Part shown: positions 41,635 through 53,753 of the stretch, piece after piece | How positions within the stretch are numbered: the first letter of the stretch is position 1 | Layout of the letters: each line of letters starts with the position of its first letter | Origin: Pisaster brevispinus | Taxonomy: Eukaryota; Echinodermata; Asteroidea; Forcipulatida; Asteriidae | Assembly: GCA_023634235.1 (NCBI GenBank) | Contig: JAMKCF010000018.1 | Coordinates: 9,560,768-9,624,767, forward strand | Reading direction: 5' to 3' | DNA: 64,000 nucleotides | The notes under the pieces: model-generated | Told to the model about the DNA's origin: nothing | What the model saw: the letters and a program-made list of their open reading frames with translations, nothing else | Database searches by the model: none | Program-made: the position numbers and the translations under genes

Positions 41635-42059
41635 TAGCCTTTAGTCAAGGCGCACCGCGGCACCCCAGCCTAGTCATCACGCACGAAAAAAGACTAGCGC
41701 GAGCGGCGAAGCCGCGAAGCGCCTTTACCAACTCGTTCAGCTAATCAATTATTCATGATCATGAAATGTTTATATAAGCAATTTCTTGTACCCAATCACC
41801 GGCAACTAGATGTTGCGTCGAACGTCGTTCTTGTGACGTCATGCAAGTAATTGTGTTTTCTTATTGGCCAACAACTCATCACGCTAATGCATTATGCGTT
41901 ACATTTCTCCCACCAAAATCGGTAGCAAAAAGTAAAGAAAAACATAAAGCCCCAAAACGAGTTGGTAAAGGCGCTTCGCGGCTTCGCCGCTCGCGCTAGT
42001 CTTTTTTTCGTGCGTGATACCTGGGCTGGGGTGCCGCGGTGCGCCTTGACTAAAGGCTA
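41635..42059. mobile_element. 425-bp long-TIR element, copy 1 (9-bp target duplication)
   Basis: It starts TAGCCTTTAGTCAAGGCG and ends with its exact inverse; the inverted arms extend about 105 bp to CCAACTCGTT. Both sides carry CAATCCTCG (41626-41634 and 42060-42068). Long arms with a 9-bp duplication fit Mutator-like non-autonomous elements. The interior has no ORF of note. Confidence 0.9.
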
Positions 42060-42343
42060 CAATCCTCGTTGATATTATACTCGCCATGGAGGAAGGAAAT
42101 CACCAATGACCTCCGCACAAACGCTTCAACCTATAGAGTTTCTTTACTCCCAACTAATTTCACTACCCTCATTCCGTTACCAAAACCCTATCGTGAATCA
42201 CCAGGTTTTTTTTCGGAACGTCGGAGCAGGGCTGTCGGAATATCACCAACACGATAGAGAAAAACAAATAGGAATTCCCATGTAACAGACTGTACCATGA
42301 TCTATACCAGAAATTTTTTTAAATTTGACTTTATTTTATGAGA

Positions 42344-42598
42344 TTAAGAGACTCTAAAATATGCTGGAATATTTAGCATATCTCGCATATCTCGCGGATA
42401 GTAAGTAGGGATGGAATTACAATGGTCCGTGAACCCACCCGTAACGAGACGACTGATGGCCTTGGTGTGACCACATGGTGTGGCAGGACTCTCACAGCTC
42501 TGGAGAGTCTCGTATTGAGTCAATGACCTACTGAATCTTGGGGTCAGATAACCTACGGAGAGCAGTAAATACCACGCGATGCAAATGGTATCCATTTC
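42344..42598 (-). CDS. Candidate small secreted peptide (uncertain)
   Basis: From an ATG at about 42595 the frame reads MDTICIAWYLLLSVGYLTPR, a signal-like start, then a Ser/Thr/Cys-containing stretch (SCESPATPCGHTKAISR) and a stop near 42344, about 83 residues. No family is recognised and no splice partner is certain. It might be a chance ORF. Confidence 0.25.
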   Translation of the reverse strand, partial: EMDTICIAWYLLLSVGYLTPRFSRSLTQYETLQSCESPATPCGHTKAISRLVTGGFTDHCNSIPTYYPRDMRDMLNIPAYFRVS

Positions 42599-43361
42599 GA
42601 GTTTCGAGAACACGGTACTAGGCCGGACGCAGGACGGAGTCACGCTACCTTCTATACACATAATTTATGGGCATGGGTCCCTATTTTGTTATTCACCACG
42701 CATGCAACATGTGCGATCCAGCAACCATGGCCCAGGGCACATTTGCGTCTGTTCATAGAGTAATGACCACAAGCTGAATATTGACTTACGCTTATCCCGC
42801 ATAATTATTATACACAATGTGCATATACCAGCAACTAATTGTTTATTGGGTGAAGAGTATTATTTATTATTATGCGTTTTGAAGAAATAAAACAATTTTT
42901 TTTAAACAAAAGTTTTCTGCACTCTACACATCACGGTGGCAATACCTGCATGAGCCCATGTACACATATATACAATTCATGCATAGTTTCCTAAACAATA
43001 GTCGCCGGAATTTCTCACTGGAAGACTTTAGAGTTTGGAGACCATGGAGGAAGGAAATCCTGCATAATGAGGCAGACATCAAGAGCAATAAAGAGAAGAC
43101 ATAATTATGTCCGTAATCGCTGATTACTTGGCTAGTACCGACGCCCTGCAGTATACCCATACACTGGAGGGATAGCAATTGAGCGTCATTAGACACGAGC
43201 AGAAGATCGCCATTAACCTTCGGCAGCGTCTAATTGTCATAATTATGATAAACCGCGTTACAATATCATACACTACCGGACGCGGTTGTAAGCACCACCG
43301 CTTTCATTATCGTATAACATCAAAATAAAGGTTTTATCAAAACAATTTTTTCTTCACGTAC

Positions 43362-43393
43362 CTTGCAAAAAGAATCAACAATAAATTTAACAT
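43362..43393 (-). CDS. Candidate signal-peptide first exon (orphan)
   Basis: ATG at 43393 (A at -3) reads MLNLLLILFA plus two bases, then AG|GTACGTG. It resembles the first exons of the two Ly6-like genes, but its phase (2) does not fit either of their second exons and I found no partner downstream. Confidence 0.25.
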
Positions 43394-45568
43394 TTGATCG
43401 AGTTTTATCGGCTGGTGCTTACAATAAACCTTTCCCATCGGAATTTCCAGCGTCGTTTTAGCCAGACAATATTAGGAAGTTACATTGTATTAGCGAAATC
43501 ATTACTTTCACACTGGTTGTATGTTTACCTACGAAGTTGTGTTTCGAAGCGTGGTGACCCGGAACTGCATTATCGTGTCGCAAGTTCGATCTACTAGTTA
43601 ACTATAGTTTTGTAAATCTTCAGAATGCTCACACGGTAGGGGGGGGGGGGGGGGGGTGAAGCTAAAATCGTCTGCGAACCGTAGAGTGTCGTCTGAATGC
43701 AGCCAACATGCATAGATCGAGCTTCAAGAACAACGAACAGCGCACCACATCACCAGGGACTGATCTCTCCAACCAATGGAGCCCACAGTTTGGCTGATGT
43801 TGATGTCCCACATAGGATTGGCTGCTAAAAACCAAGCTCCATACAAGCAAGCGATCATACCTGTAATTTATGCACCTTTCAATTTCATGAAATTGACCTG
43901 AAGAACAACTGACTACAATTTTATCATGATGACTACAAATAGTGAACAATTCATCCAAAATATGTGACCTTTTAGAACTAAAAGCCTGAGCAATCATAAC
44001 GATATTTTGATCTTATGGCATAAAACCATCCACAGCTGTAATCGAATTTCCTTAAGCCTGAACTTACAGACTAACATTCCTGGCAAGTTGTTTTAAGTTG
44101 TTCAAAATCGAAAGTTCAAACTTGCTGAAGGGGGTTATTTATCATGAGACAAATTGGACGAAAAAGCGAAATGCCAATGGAGCGTCACGAACCCACGTAC
44201 ATACCTGGGAGTGAGGTCATGATGGGTAACAAAATCAACAATTCGAAAAGTTTGTGGCACCATAGTGGCACAACATCCAGAACGACGTTCTCATGTTTAA
44301 CAACACAAAACGTGAATGATGCTTTCAATCACCTGTTCGTTCACTGAACTATTTTCACATAGTCATCATCCACGATCATTGAGGTCTCGATTCCACATCA
44401 ACATTTAATTACTTCTCACTTCACCCCCAATCGACAGCTTCAAGCCTGATCTTCAAATCGGGTCACTTAATTGCTTACTGTGCCTTACGCAACACGGAAG
44501 CAAGAAATTAAGATAATGCGTCAGATCATGGAGAGTTTCTACCTCCATGGACAGACCATGGAGATGATCAAAGAACCGGAACACATTAAAACCCTTAACT
44601 ATTACAGGTTCCTAGAAACTTGCTAAAAATGCTAACTGTAAGACGTCACCAGAAATTAGTGTCGCCCCCTCTTATTGTTATATTTTCATCTCCCATTAAT
44701 TTTTTGACATCCTAGTGACTTCTTTACAAGCCCAGTTGTTGTCTATGATTACTTAAGCTTGATTTTGTTTGTTTTTACAGAGAACAGACAGCTGAACAGA
44801 TTGTTCCACTTATCAGTGGGTTAGATCTGGGTCATCTGTGTTTGTATGCATTGGTATAGCACATTTTGTGTACAGTTGTATGCCAGGAACAAGTTTCACA
44901 GCCCATAAAAAAAACACAACTCTGGGAACTGACCCCCCCCCCCCCCCCCCCCCCCCATCTTAGATATGTGGAATGGTCCTGTCTCGGATATCGTGGATGG
45001 TCAAGTCGCTCAGGGCTTTGCAAGTGAATAAAAAACAAAAACACTTTAAATTTACCACTAAAATCTGACAAGGTCACCCGTTAATGAGATTTATTAATTG
45101 GCTTTTCGCTCTACAAATAAAATGACGTTTTACCAATCGCCGTGTAGGCCAGAAATCGGGGCATATGGTCTGTCTGAAACACTATTAAAATCGGGGACAT
45201 AACGTTTTGAAGAATCCATTACTCACAGGTTAATTCAGGCTTGAGTGGTGAGTTTTATGTAATAACTGTCGTCTAGTGTACCTTGACCTCCGTCTCTTAC
45301 TGAGACCTCTATGCTGAGACCGATCAATTCCAAAGAGCCATAATATTTGTCTGGTATTCTCATTAACATTGAGGACATGCCGTTCTAAAACGACATATCT
45401 AATTTGATGAAATTACTGACAACCTTTTTGGACGATGTGTTTGGTGCAACCTGACAGATGGGAATTTATTTACTAAAGCTTCAAAAACTCAATCCCTGAA
45501 TTCAGAATTTCATTTGCTCACATAAAAACTTGCCTAAATATGGTTCATTTTCTGTCTTTGCAAGGTAA

Positions 45569-45637
45569 TTAAGAAACCAAGCGGTTATTCACCATGATGG
45601 TGGTTATATCTTGGCTACCTCCATGGTTACTTATAAT
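45569..45637 (-). pseudogene. 3' part of an ORF split by the hAT-like insertion
   Basis: The frame reads ISNHGGSQDITTIMVNNRLV, Ser, stop (TAA at about 45571-45569). It continues exactly in frame the ORF at 49265-49425 when the insertion and one target copy are removed. Identity unknown; the polar, Ser/Thr-rich composition suggests a cytoplasmic or disordered tail. Confidence 0.45.
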
Positions 45638-46593
45638 CAGTGTTGTAGTCGAGACCCGATAGTCCGAGACCAAGACCGAGACCGAGACCTGAAGGTCCGA
45701 GACCGAGACCGAGACCTTAATGAATAAATTAATTAATAAAAGAGTCAAGTAAATTTGTGAAATTGTATGAGTGATTGTGCAAACAATTGTATTCTCATGA
45801 ATTGAAAACAAGTATAAACAACATGTGAAAAGAATGGTAAAAACCAAGCTACTAACAAAAAACAAAGGATGTATTTCTGACTCCTCGTCATATCAAAAAG
45901 AAAAGTGCTGAAATAAAAGCAGTCTCATCTTGTCTACATGTACCAGGTCTAGACATCAATCATGTGAACTTCTATGATTTTTTTTGTTTAGTATTACTCA
46001 TCTGTATAAAAGACCTACCCAGCACAAACGGGGAAAAAAATCTGTAATATATTTGATGGAAAGATTGTATCCTAGAAAGGGACGATATATGAAAAAAGAA
46101 AATCCCAGAATTGGGAAAACATCATCATGACAAAACACAGGTGTCAACCAAAATTTAACACTTCTACCAAACCATTGGTCAGGTGAAAGAAACACGATAA
46201 TTGTACATCTAAAAAAATTGGTTTGTTTATTTGTGGCACATTTTAAAGAACATTCTCATTGCAATTTTAAAACATAAGCATGCCCAACATTTCCACTGAC
46301 AGTCTTGCCTGATAGGAGTGCATGATAATGTCACCCCCTGCTAAAGACTCTGCAGAGTATGCTGGAACTGACCAGGCCCGCGAGAACAAATTTTTGCAAA
46401 GGGGTGCTGGGTTTTTTTCAAAGACAATTGTCGTATACGGCGTATGGTCCGGGCCCGCTTAAGTTCTTAAAATGCTCTTTCGTACAATCAGAGACACGAT
46501 TTGGCACATAAATCTCTCCTTGGGGGGGGGGGGGGGGCAGGAATATTCTTAGTGTAATTTGCAAAATGACTACCCCAAAATGACGAGGCGATG

Positions 46594-46854
46594 TTGGTTG
46601 GAAAGATATTTAGTTTTTCGAGACTCTTGCAGTAAATTACTAAAATCGTGGCTCAAACTGAAAAATATTTCCAATGCTAGTTGTTTACGTACATTTATCG
46701 TCCTTTCGTTAATATTGTCATTGAATAACGGAATATGTCATGTTTAGAAGTGATAAAACCCAAGGGAACAATTAGTGCCTCTCGTTAACGGCTACTGGTA
46801 ATTCATATGGCGATTATTTTGTATAAGGATGAACACAATAGTTTTTGAAGGCTT
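46594..46854 (+). repeat. About 260-bp direct repeat inside the hAT-like insertion, copy a
   Basis: It shares GCAGTAAATTACTA, GCTAGTTGTTTAC and GTGCCTCTCGTTAACGGCTA with 47528-47788, in the same order and orientation, at roughly 85 percent identity by eye. Confidence 0.8.
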
Positions 46855-47325
46855 ATCCCTGGCATCAAATGCTCACTGATCAATTGCTTATAGTCATACG
46901 TTTTTGACATTTAATACCATGATGATGAACGAAACATTACATTAAAGCTAAATAATTTCATCCTTATTAGCATTTTACCAGTCAGGGGAAATTAATAACT
47001 AGTAATGATTGCCATTGACTTGAACAAAGCATACCGATGGCTAGTTAGTTTTATTTTGATGTCACGTTTTTTTCTACAAGCACAAGCTGGTGAGAGTTTC
47101 CTTCCGCATGTTACAGTGTATCGCTTTGGGCGACTGGGCTGTCCAGTGGCTAAAAGGTAGCCACTGGACCGCCCAGCCGCTCAAAATGATAGAATGTTCA
47201 TGAATGTTCATGATTTTATTTAAATTTTGCTCATTAAATTGTCAGTTTAAAATGTACAGCCATTCCACCGAAATGTTTTTGATGTGGAAACAAGTGATGT
47301 AAAAACAAATAATAATAAAAATCAC

Positions 47326-47525
47326 CTAAAATTGCACCCACGTTAATCTCACATTAGCTGATGGCTCAAAGGTGCCCGGAAGCTCAATGGTGACCTTTTC
47401 GTCGCCAGACTTGCACGGTCTTTTAAACGTGACCACAGGGTACCCAGTCAACCTATTGCTTACTCCATTATTGTCCAAAAACCTTCGTGGTCTGGATATT
47501 TTTGACCCCATTCCTATCGCTCGAG
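47326..47525 (-). CDS. Exon-like ORF inside the insertion (uncertain)
   Basis: A good acceptor (AAACATCTTTTCAG|CAA) leads into an open frame QTRAIGMGSKISRPRRFLDN, TGYPVVTFKRPCKSGDEKVT and IELPGTFEPSANVRLTWVQF, then TAG. The composition looks like folded-protein sequence, not transposon noise. The family is not recognised. It could be a captured terminal exon. Confidence 0.35.
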
Positions 47526-47527
47526 TT

Positions 47528-47788
47528 TGCTGAAAAGATGTTTAGTTTCAAGACTCGTGCAGTAAATTACTAGAATTCTGGTTCAAATGTTATAATATTT
47601 CCAAGGCTAGTTGTTTACATACAATTATCGTACCTTTCGTTAATATTGGCATTAAATAACAGAATATGTCAGGTTCAGAAACGATAAGTCCCAAGGGAAC
47701 AATAAGTGCCTCTCGTTAACGGCTACCGGTAATTTTTATTGCGATTTTTTTGTATAAGCATGACTAAAATATTTGTAAAGGCTTTGTA
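47528..47788 (+). repeat. About 260-bp direct repeat, copy b
   Basis: Partner of 46594-46854; the two copies flank a 670-bp segment that carries the exon-like ORF at 47326-47525. The sequence after copy b contains an inverted match (AAATTATTTAGCTT) to sequence after copy a. Confidence 0.8.
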
Positions 47789-48000
47789 GATCATTATTAA
47801 TTTCCCCATTTCTCAGTTGACTTGTTGTGAAATGATAATAACGATTAAATTATTTAGCTTGAATGTCAACTTCTTTCATCATCATGACAATGTCAAACAA
47901 CTTATGACAGCAATAAAACAGTGAGCATCTGAGGCCAGGTAAAAGCATTTGAAAACTATTGTGCTATTGGTTGGTTTAATTCCGAGGTTGGCTTTTTTCT

Positions 48001-48095
48001 GCAATATTCGTTTATTTCTGAGTTGTTCGTTTATTTCTGAGTTGTTCGTTTATTTCTGAGTTGTTCGATTATTACAGAGTTGTTCGTTTAATTCT
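48001..48095. repeat. 19-bp tandem repeat
   Basis: About five copies of GTTCGTTTATTTCTGAGTT, within the hAT-like insertion. Confidence 0.85.
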
Positions 48096-49089
48096 GACTT
48101 GTTTGTTTGTTTCGAAACTGTGTTGTATGGCGCACACAGTGTGTTCCTTGCTCATGGTGTTTCCCATTAAAAAAAACTGCATTGTAAAAGTAAGTATTTA
48201 GCTTTTTACTAATATCTTTTAATATTTTCTGTATGCAGTAGTATTATTTTTGTTTGTGAAATATGTGTTTATTTTTAAATTACTTCAAAACATTGTGCAT
48301 CTAAATTTATTTACTTTTTACAATGGGAAGTTGTTGAATTATTTACATCCTTTTTTCGGCTTGTATTTATTTTAATTTTATGTAGGCCTCAACTTTGAAA
48401 ACAGGTGTTTTTTGTATTTATTAAAGTATTTCTTACTGTCTTTTTTTTTTGCATATCACTTTTGTTTTGTAGGTTTTTTTTTTTAGTATAATATTCCAGC
48501 TCCGGGTGCTTTAGTATATACCAGCACCCCCATCCAAAAAGTTGGGGGTGCTGCAGCACCCACAGCACCCCCCGCTCTCGCGGGCCTGGAACTGACAGAA
48601 TTTTGTACGCAAGGGTTGGTAGTTTCTTAGCTATTTGTTGCTGGAACTGTAGTGCACTTAACCTAGGGGCAGATTCATTTTGACTCCTGTAGATGTTTCA
48701 CAAGCTGTTATCTTTTATCCTTTTTTTTTAGCAACCCCTCCACCGTGATGCCAATGGTGACTGTAATGGTAATACCATAAGAGTGGGGACAGTAGAACAA
48801 AGGAATACAAAAGGGACAATGCTGTCCTCACATTGGAATCCTTTGTATTTTTGTGTCCTCACATTTTTTCGTGCGCTTAGTCTATGGAGAGTGTTAAGTT
48901 AGAGGGACAAAGGAAAGTCCTCACATAGATAGCAATAATTGATACATGTATGTATGGTACAAAGTGCAGGATTATTTTATGTGCATGCTACACAGTGTGT
49001 GTTCTGTACATGTTACTGGTTGGATGCAAAATCGTATTGCGCAGGCAGGGGAGGAAGATTGGGATGTTCTCTAATGAATTGCATAATGG

Positions 49090-49255
49090 TAAAAAAGGCT
49101 GGTCTCGAAGCGAGACCAGCCAAATATTCGAGACCAGATGGGTCCGAGACCGAGACCAAAACCGAGACCTCAGGGTACCGAGACCGAGGGGGAGACCGAG
49201 ACCGGCAAAACTGGTCTCGAGACCGGTCTCGAGACCGAGACCGGTCTCGAGACCT
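49090..49255. repeat. GAGACC-rich subterminal array
   Basis: CCGAGACCGAGACC and CTCGAGACCGGTCTCGAGAC repeats sit next to the right end of the hAT-like insertion and mirror a smaller array at 45648-45715 by the left end. The palindromic GGTCTCGAGACC core could form hairpins. Confidence 0.8.
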
Positions 49256-49264
49256 ACAACACTG

Positions 49265-49425
49265 CTTATCAGTGCACCAGCGGTGGGTTCCGGTTGTGCA
49301 CCGTGATAATGACTGGTGATGGTGACCGGATTTCCAACCTTGACTGGTGTTTTCTTATCTCGTCCTGTCTCCGTGGGTTGAGAGAGGGACGATGGTGGAG
49401 TTGTTTGAAAACTCACCAGCATGAA
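49265..49425 (-). pseudogene. 5' part of the same split ORF, exon-like
   Basis: A pyrimidine-rich tract and GTGTAAAG acceptor at 49426 precede FMLVSFQTTPPSSLSQPTET, KKTPVKVGNPVTITSHYHG and AQPEPTAGALIS, where the element starts. This looks like a terminal exon encoding a polar C-terminal tail. I found no upstream exons, so the parent gene is unknown and may itself be an old repeat. Confidence 0.4.
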
Positions 49426-51757
49426 CTTTACACAGAAATATAAAAGAGAAAAGTTCACCAAGTCAACATTCAAATTAATCCTGTATAATTATCACATTAC
49501 GGATTGTTCTACGTTTTCACGAGTAGGCCAAACACTTTTTAAGCCCCTCCCCCTAAAGATAGTGCTTGTCATGTTTTCCGAGCATGGTGAGTATCGTTGC
49601 GCAATGAATTTCACAGTGACCACCCACCATGCAAACTAGATTACATTTGTCTTGTTAAGTATGTCTTTCTTTCGCCCCATCTGTCTCTTTTTTACTTTCT
49701 TTCTTTGGTTTTGTATTTCTGGATTTTTCTCCTAATATTGTTGACATATTTTGAATTCATGTATATGGTCTCACGCCCCTTTATTTATTAGCATTAGGCG
49801 CTACCACTAGTTTAACAATCGACGTTTATGTGAAGAATGACAGTTATTTGTACCGTAGCAAAAAAACAAAGACATTGGTGGCATTGTTTGAATTCTCATG
49901 GATTGGAAACATAAACACTGGCATTAAGAGTACCACCTTGGAGAAATCAACCACTCTTGTTGTGTTTCGTAAGTGCTCTTGACTATTTCACGAAGTCTCA
50001 CGATATACATAGTACAGTATTATGAATTTTCGAGGAAAGATGAACAGTTAATTTACACATCAATGTGTAAGTTGTTTCTGCCCGGCCTTCGGTAAAAAGG
50101 GAAAAAACGCCTTTTCTGTTGACCTTTTTTCCTTGACATCCACGTCTTTTTTTCTCGTTCAAAAATCTCTCGTGTCAATCTGCACAACATTTATTTTATA
50201 AACTAGAATGTAAATTTGAATCATCATTGATATTCGTATGTACTTTTAAATATGTTACAAATTCAGGATCGTATTTTAAATGATTTTTTAAAATGGGACG
50301 TCGAAACTCATTAGGTACGCATAACTCCAATGGCCATGCAAAGCTGCGCGTTGACTGTTGTGGGTGTTTCGTAATCATGAAGCTGGCGACGAGTAGCTGA
50401 AAACATCTACACATGTACACGATACCTGAGATTACAGTGTATTTTGACACCCCATGTCGTTAATATTTTCACTATTAGATTCGACATTATCTTGATGAAA
50501 AATAGACACAAGCTTTTCTCCTGATGTCAAATAATAGAGCAAGTTGGTCGAAACGTCGCGTTGTTAAACCATCGATTATTGGTCCTAAACAGTCGCTCAC
50601 CATAACGATAATTAGAAGATGTCGCCGCAAACTTTAGTCTCTAATTTATTTTAACGCTATGCATAGTTTCAGATCCTGCTAATATCATACTTTATTCAAA
50701 TTTGACAAGATTGTATTTTTTCGGTCTTCTATTGTTTGGGAAAATATTAATGCTACGGCGTTGGCCTTGGATACTTTGTTCACAAATATTTTGCACACCA
50801 ATCAAGGTTTCAAAAATGAATATTTTCTTACTTAGCACAAATCAAGAATGAGACCAACGTTCTTAGAGTTGAACTTTATTTTATTGAGACCATAGTTAGC
50901 CACACAAATAAGACAATAGACAGGGTAAAAAACAAGCTTATCTATAAAAAGTCATTACACACAATGTGTTACACATGGATAAAGACAAAACACGAATTAT
51001 AAAAATTTGCATGTTATGCCTTACGTAAAAAAAAAAACAATTTTCAACAATTTATACAGCACATCATTTTTCATGCTCTTCCTGTCTTACATTACCGACA
51101 CATCTAGGATCCTCATTGAGTTGCACATTTTGGTGTTCAGTTAATTTAAACTCAAAGCTGGGTTGTCAACATAGAATGGTAGATAGTATAACACCAAAGT
51201 TTGAATGATTTTCACCCTTTTTGTAGAAATATTGTCTTCAATTCCCTATATGAATGTTCCCATACCCTGTTTCGTATTAACGTCATTGTGAACAACTCAA
51301 TTTGGATGGGAAAAGTACAGGTTCAATTTCACCTCAAATTGCCATAAGTTCGTAATAGAGAGAGAGAGAGAGGATTTTCTCCATGAAATATGAACCATAT
51401 CAGAGGTCTCACTAAGTCTCCAGCAACGACGAACAATATTGGACTTGACATTTCCCAATTAATTATTCTAAGGTCAATAAAATTAGACGATATGAGCAAT
51501 GAAATCTCCGCACTTTCTACTTTAAACATAATAATGAAGTGTACAGTTAACGGTCGAATCACATCAAAACTTTCGGTCACAAACGAAAAAGTGTTGTAAT
51601 TCAATTAAAGCCACAAAGTACAGAGCATATTGCTCCTGTGCAATTTCTACCTGATTTTGTATAAAATGAAATGTATACTTTAGTGATTTGTGCATAATTG
51701 ATTTTCAGGAAGATGGAAATGTTTGTTACGTTGTGAAAGACCGCTTTAGCAACTTCC
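49426..51757. other. No gene seen
   Basis: The minus-strand frame at 50196-50450 starts from GTG and has no clear domain; I do not call it. AT-rich, with an (AG)n stretch at 51357-51372. Confidence 0.4.
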
Positions 51758-51967
51758 CTAAAAGACCAGTGCAGTGAATGCAGCTGCAATTGCAAGCATT
51801 ACACTGAAGGTGACAACTCCAGCAGCGTTACACTTGTCTCCAGAGCAGCAATATTGACTGATAGTCAACCCCAGTATTTCAAAATTCTCTAATTCTGTGC
51901 ACTGAATTGAGGGCTCATCATAGCACCAACGCCTGACGGCTGGCGTATCTCCAGCAGAGATGGATTT
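51758..51967 (-). CDS. Ly6-like B exon 3 with GPI-anchor signal
   Basis: 210 nt including TAG; acceptor TTTGTGTATTAG|AAA. It encodes KSISAGDTPAVRRWCYD, then YCCSGDKCNAAG and the hydrophobic tail ending at the carboxyl terminus. Confidence 0.88.
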   Translation of the reverse strand, partial: KSISAGDTPAVRRWCYDEPSIQCTELENFEILGLTISQYCCSGDKCNAAGVVTFSVMLAIAAAFTALVF

Positions 51968-53753
51968 CTAATACACAAAGTAAAAATAAAATTAAAATAA
52001 AATCACTGAATAACTTTAACCGTACAGAGCAAATTGTAACTGAATCGCTTTCAATTCAATCGGGTTCTAACTTTTCGGGTTACTTTTGTACTGCGGTTTC
52101 TTAGATTAATTTCAGCATCAGTTATCAGAATCAATTTGCGGTGACGCAGTCTTTGTTTATTTCGAATGAACAATAACGTCAATTTCTTATTCATAACACA
52201 TTCAAAAACAAGTGTCGATTTGTAGGCATCAGGACATAACTGATCTGCCTTCTTTGCAAATAAAATATCAACGTCAGACTGAGTATTTGGCAAGCACCCT
52301 CTACGGGTGCACTGAAGTATTTTGGATGACCTAAAATAGAGTGTCTACTTGCCAAGAGGCGTAGGGCCGCTTTTTAAAATGATTGATACTTGGACGTTTG
52401 GAAATGTACACAAGTGTTGTGTGTTTTTATTTGGAGGGAGAATCATTCGACCGGCATTGACTTGTGGCTCTAACCCATAGAGCAGGACAGAAGTTTAGGA
52501 GTCAATGGAAAATTTTCTCTTTACTGTAAACAGCTGTAAAACTTTTAAGTATACTAAAAGTATTTTTGAACATTAGCATTTTGCACTGTGTATGTAAGTA
52601 AGGGGTTAATTTAGAGGTGTGCACATGCCTTGTCACTGAAAGCCTTAGTGAAAATAACATACTACACCATTTACTTTTCTAAGTTAATATCAAAATAACA
52701 ACAGCAGTAGTAATAGTGATAGAATGTGAATGGGGCTTAATAATCTCTTCTCTAGCGAGATATCACAGAAGCTTTGTACTCCGGTAGAAGATGGTAATTG
52801 ATCATAACGAGAATCACATCTGCATCATACTCAACTGGTTTTTATGAATATTATTGAAATAGTCGAGTTTACTTTCTTACCGAACACTTTGTTTCACATG
52901 GCACAAGCTGAATCGACGAACTGTTGAACGGATCTTTACAGCCCTTTTCGCCAACTTCGATTTCTTGGCCACCGAATGTAAATGAAGCCAAAGAGCAGTT
53001 GTAGCATTGGAAAGCATCCGCACCGCACACTGTTGTAACATAAATATTACGTCAGAATGTAATTGACTCTAATCACCCAACCCTGACCCCCCCCCCCCTC
53101 CCTACTGCTAAGTTATCTAGAACATCGGTTCAACATCCTAAACAGGAGGTCCACAGGCGCCTAAGATAAGTGATGGTCAGATTATGCTAATCTCAGAATG
53201 CTGATAAGCTCGTCAAAACACTAAGTTGACCGGCGGGGACTATCATTATAGTGTGACGCATAATTAACTTTTCATTATTTTATTTTCAGACTCTGTTATT
53301 AGTCATCAAATCTGTATAACTAACATAATATTGAACCAGTAATATGCAATGCATACAACAAGACCTGACGTAATGTAACGTTAATTCTCACACAATTCCC
53401 TTATTATTTCAATATTCGAATACAATTGAAAATAATAAAACACTGGTCGAAAACTTGGGAAAACTGGTTGAAAATACTGTTCTTAGTACACTTTCATAGA
53501 ACCTTTCGATAGAACCTTTGTCCAAATAAATCGGTTCCAAAAAAGAGTTTGCTTGAAAATAATTCCGTGGGGGGGGGGGTTCGACAGAAAAATACTGGTA
53601 GGCCTCCATAATATTTTATTTCATAATTCAAATTGATGAATGCAAATTACTTTTCAGAAAGATCACAATGTCAGTTAGAACTAATTTATGACTTTCGATC
53701 ACAGTCTACTTACATGCGGCGGCGAAAAAGATTGCTACGACGATTGCCTGCAT
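51758..53753 (-). CDS. Ly6/uPAR-type three-finger protein B, whole gene span
   Basis: Exons 53753-53714, 53029-52881 and 51967-51758 join in phase (399 nt, 132 aa). The product starts MQAIVVAIFFAAALCGADAF (signal), then QCYNCSLASF, KGCKDPFNSSS, PCETKCS, RRWCYDEPSIQC and YCCSGDKCN, and ends with a hydrophobic GPI-type tail VVTFSVMLAIAAAFTALVF and TAG. Ten Cys sit in Ly6/uPAR positions. It should be a GPI-anchored cell-surface protein. It shares exon lengths and phases with gene A about 12 kb away on the same strand, so the two are probably old duplicates. Confidence 0.87.
52881..53029 (-). CDS. Ly6-like B exon 2
   Basis: 149 nt, acceptor TTACAACAG|TG, donor TCG|GTAAGA. It encodes LCGADAFQCYNC to CETKCS, the first finger and part of the second. 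Confidence 0.88.
53714..53753 (-). CDS. Ly6-like B exon 1: signal peptide
   Basis: 40 nt: MQAIVVAIFFAAA plus one base, donor T|GTAAGTAG, phase 1. Confidence 0.82.

Larger units (their letters stand above)
42060..45568. other. Mostly unassigned intergenic DNA
   Basis: Apart from the two candidates above I see no gene. It contains a G run (43638-43656), a C run (44934-44956) and a short palindrome around CTACCTCCATGG (44526-44550). Confidence 0.4.
45638..49264. mobile_element. 3.6-kb hAT-like insertion
   Basis: The left end CAGTGTTGTAGTCGAGACC and the inverted right end CAGTGTTGTAGGTCTCGAGACC begin with the CAGTG typical of hAT terminal repeats. The adjoining 8 bp are CTTATAAT and CTTATCAG (6 of 8 equal), matching the 8-bp duplication of hAT elements. 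No transposase is visible. It carries GAGACC-rich subterminal arrays at both ends, two direct repeats of about 260 bp and an exon-like ORF. A composite of nested insertions is possible. Confidence 0.65.

Noticed and set aside
51601..51795. 64-codon minus ORF starting at TTG
   Set aside because: It is an out-of-frame shadow of the last Ly6-like B exon and downstream DNA.
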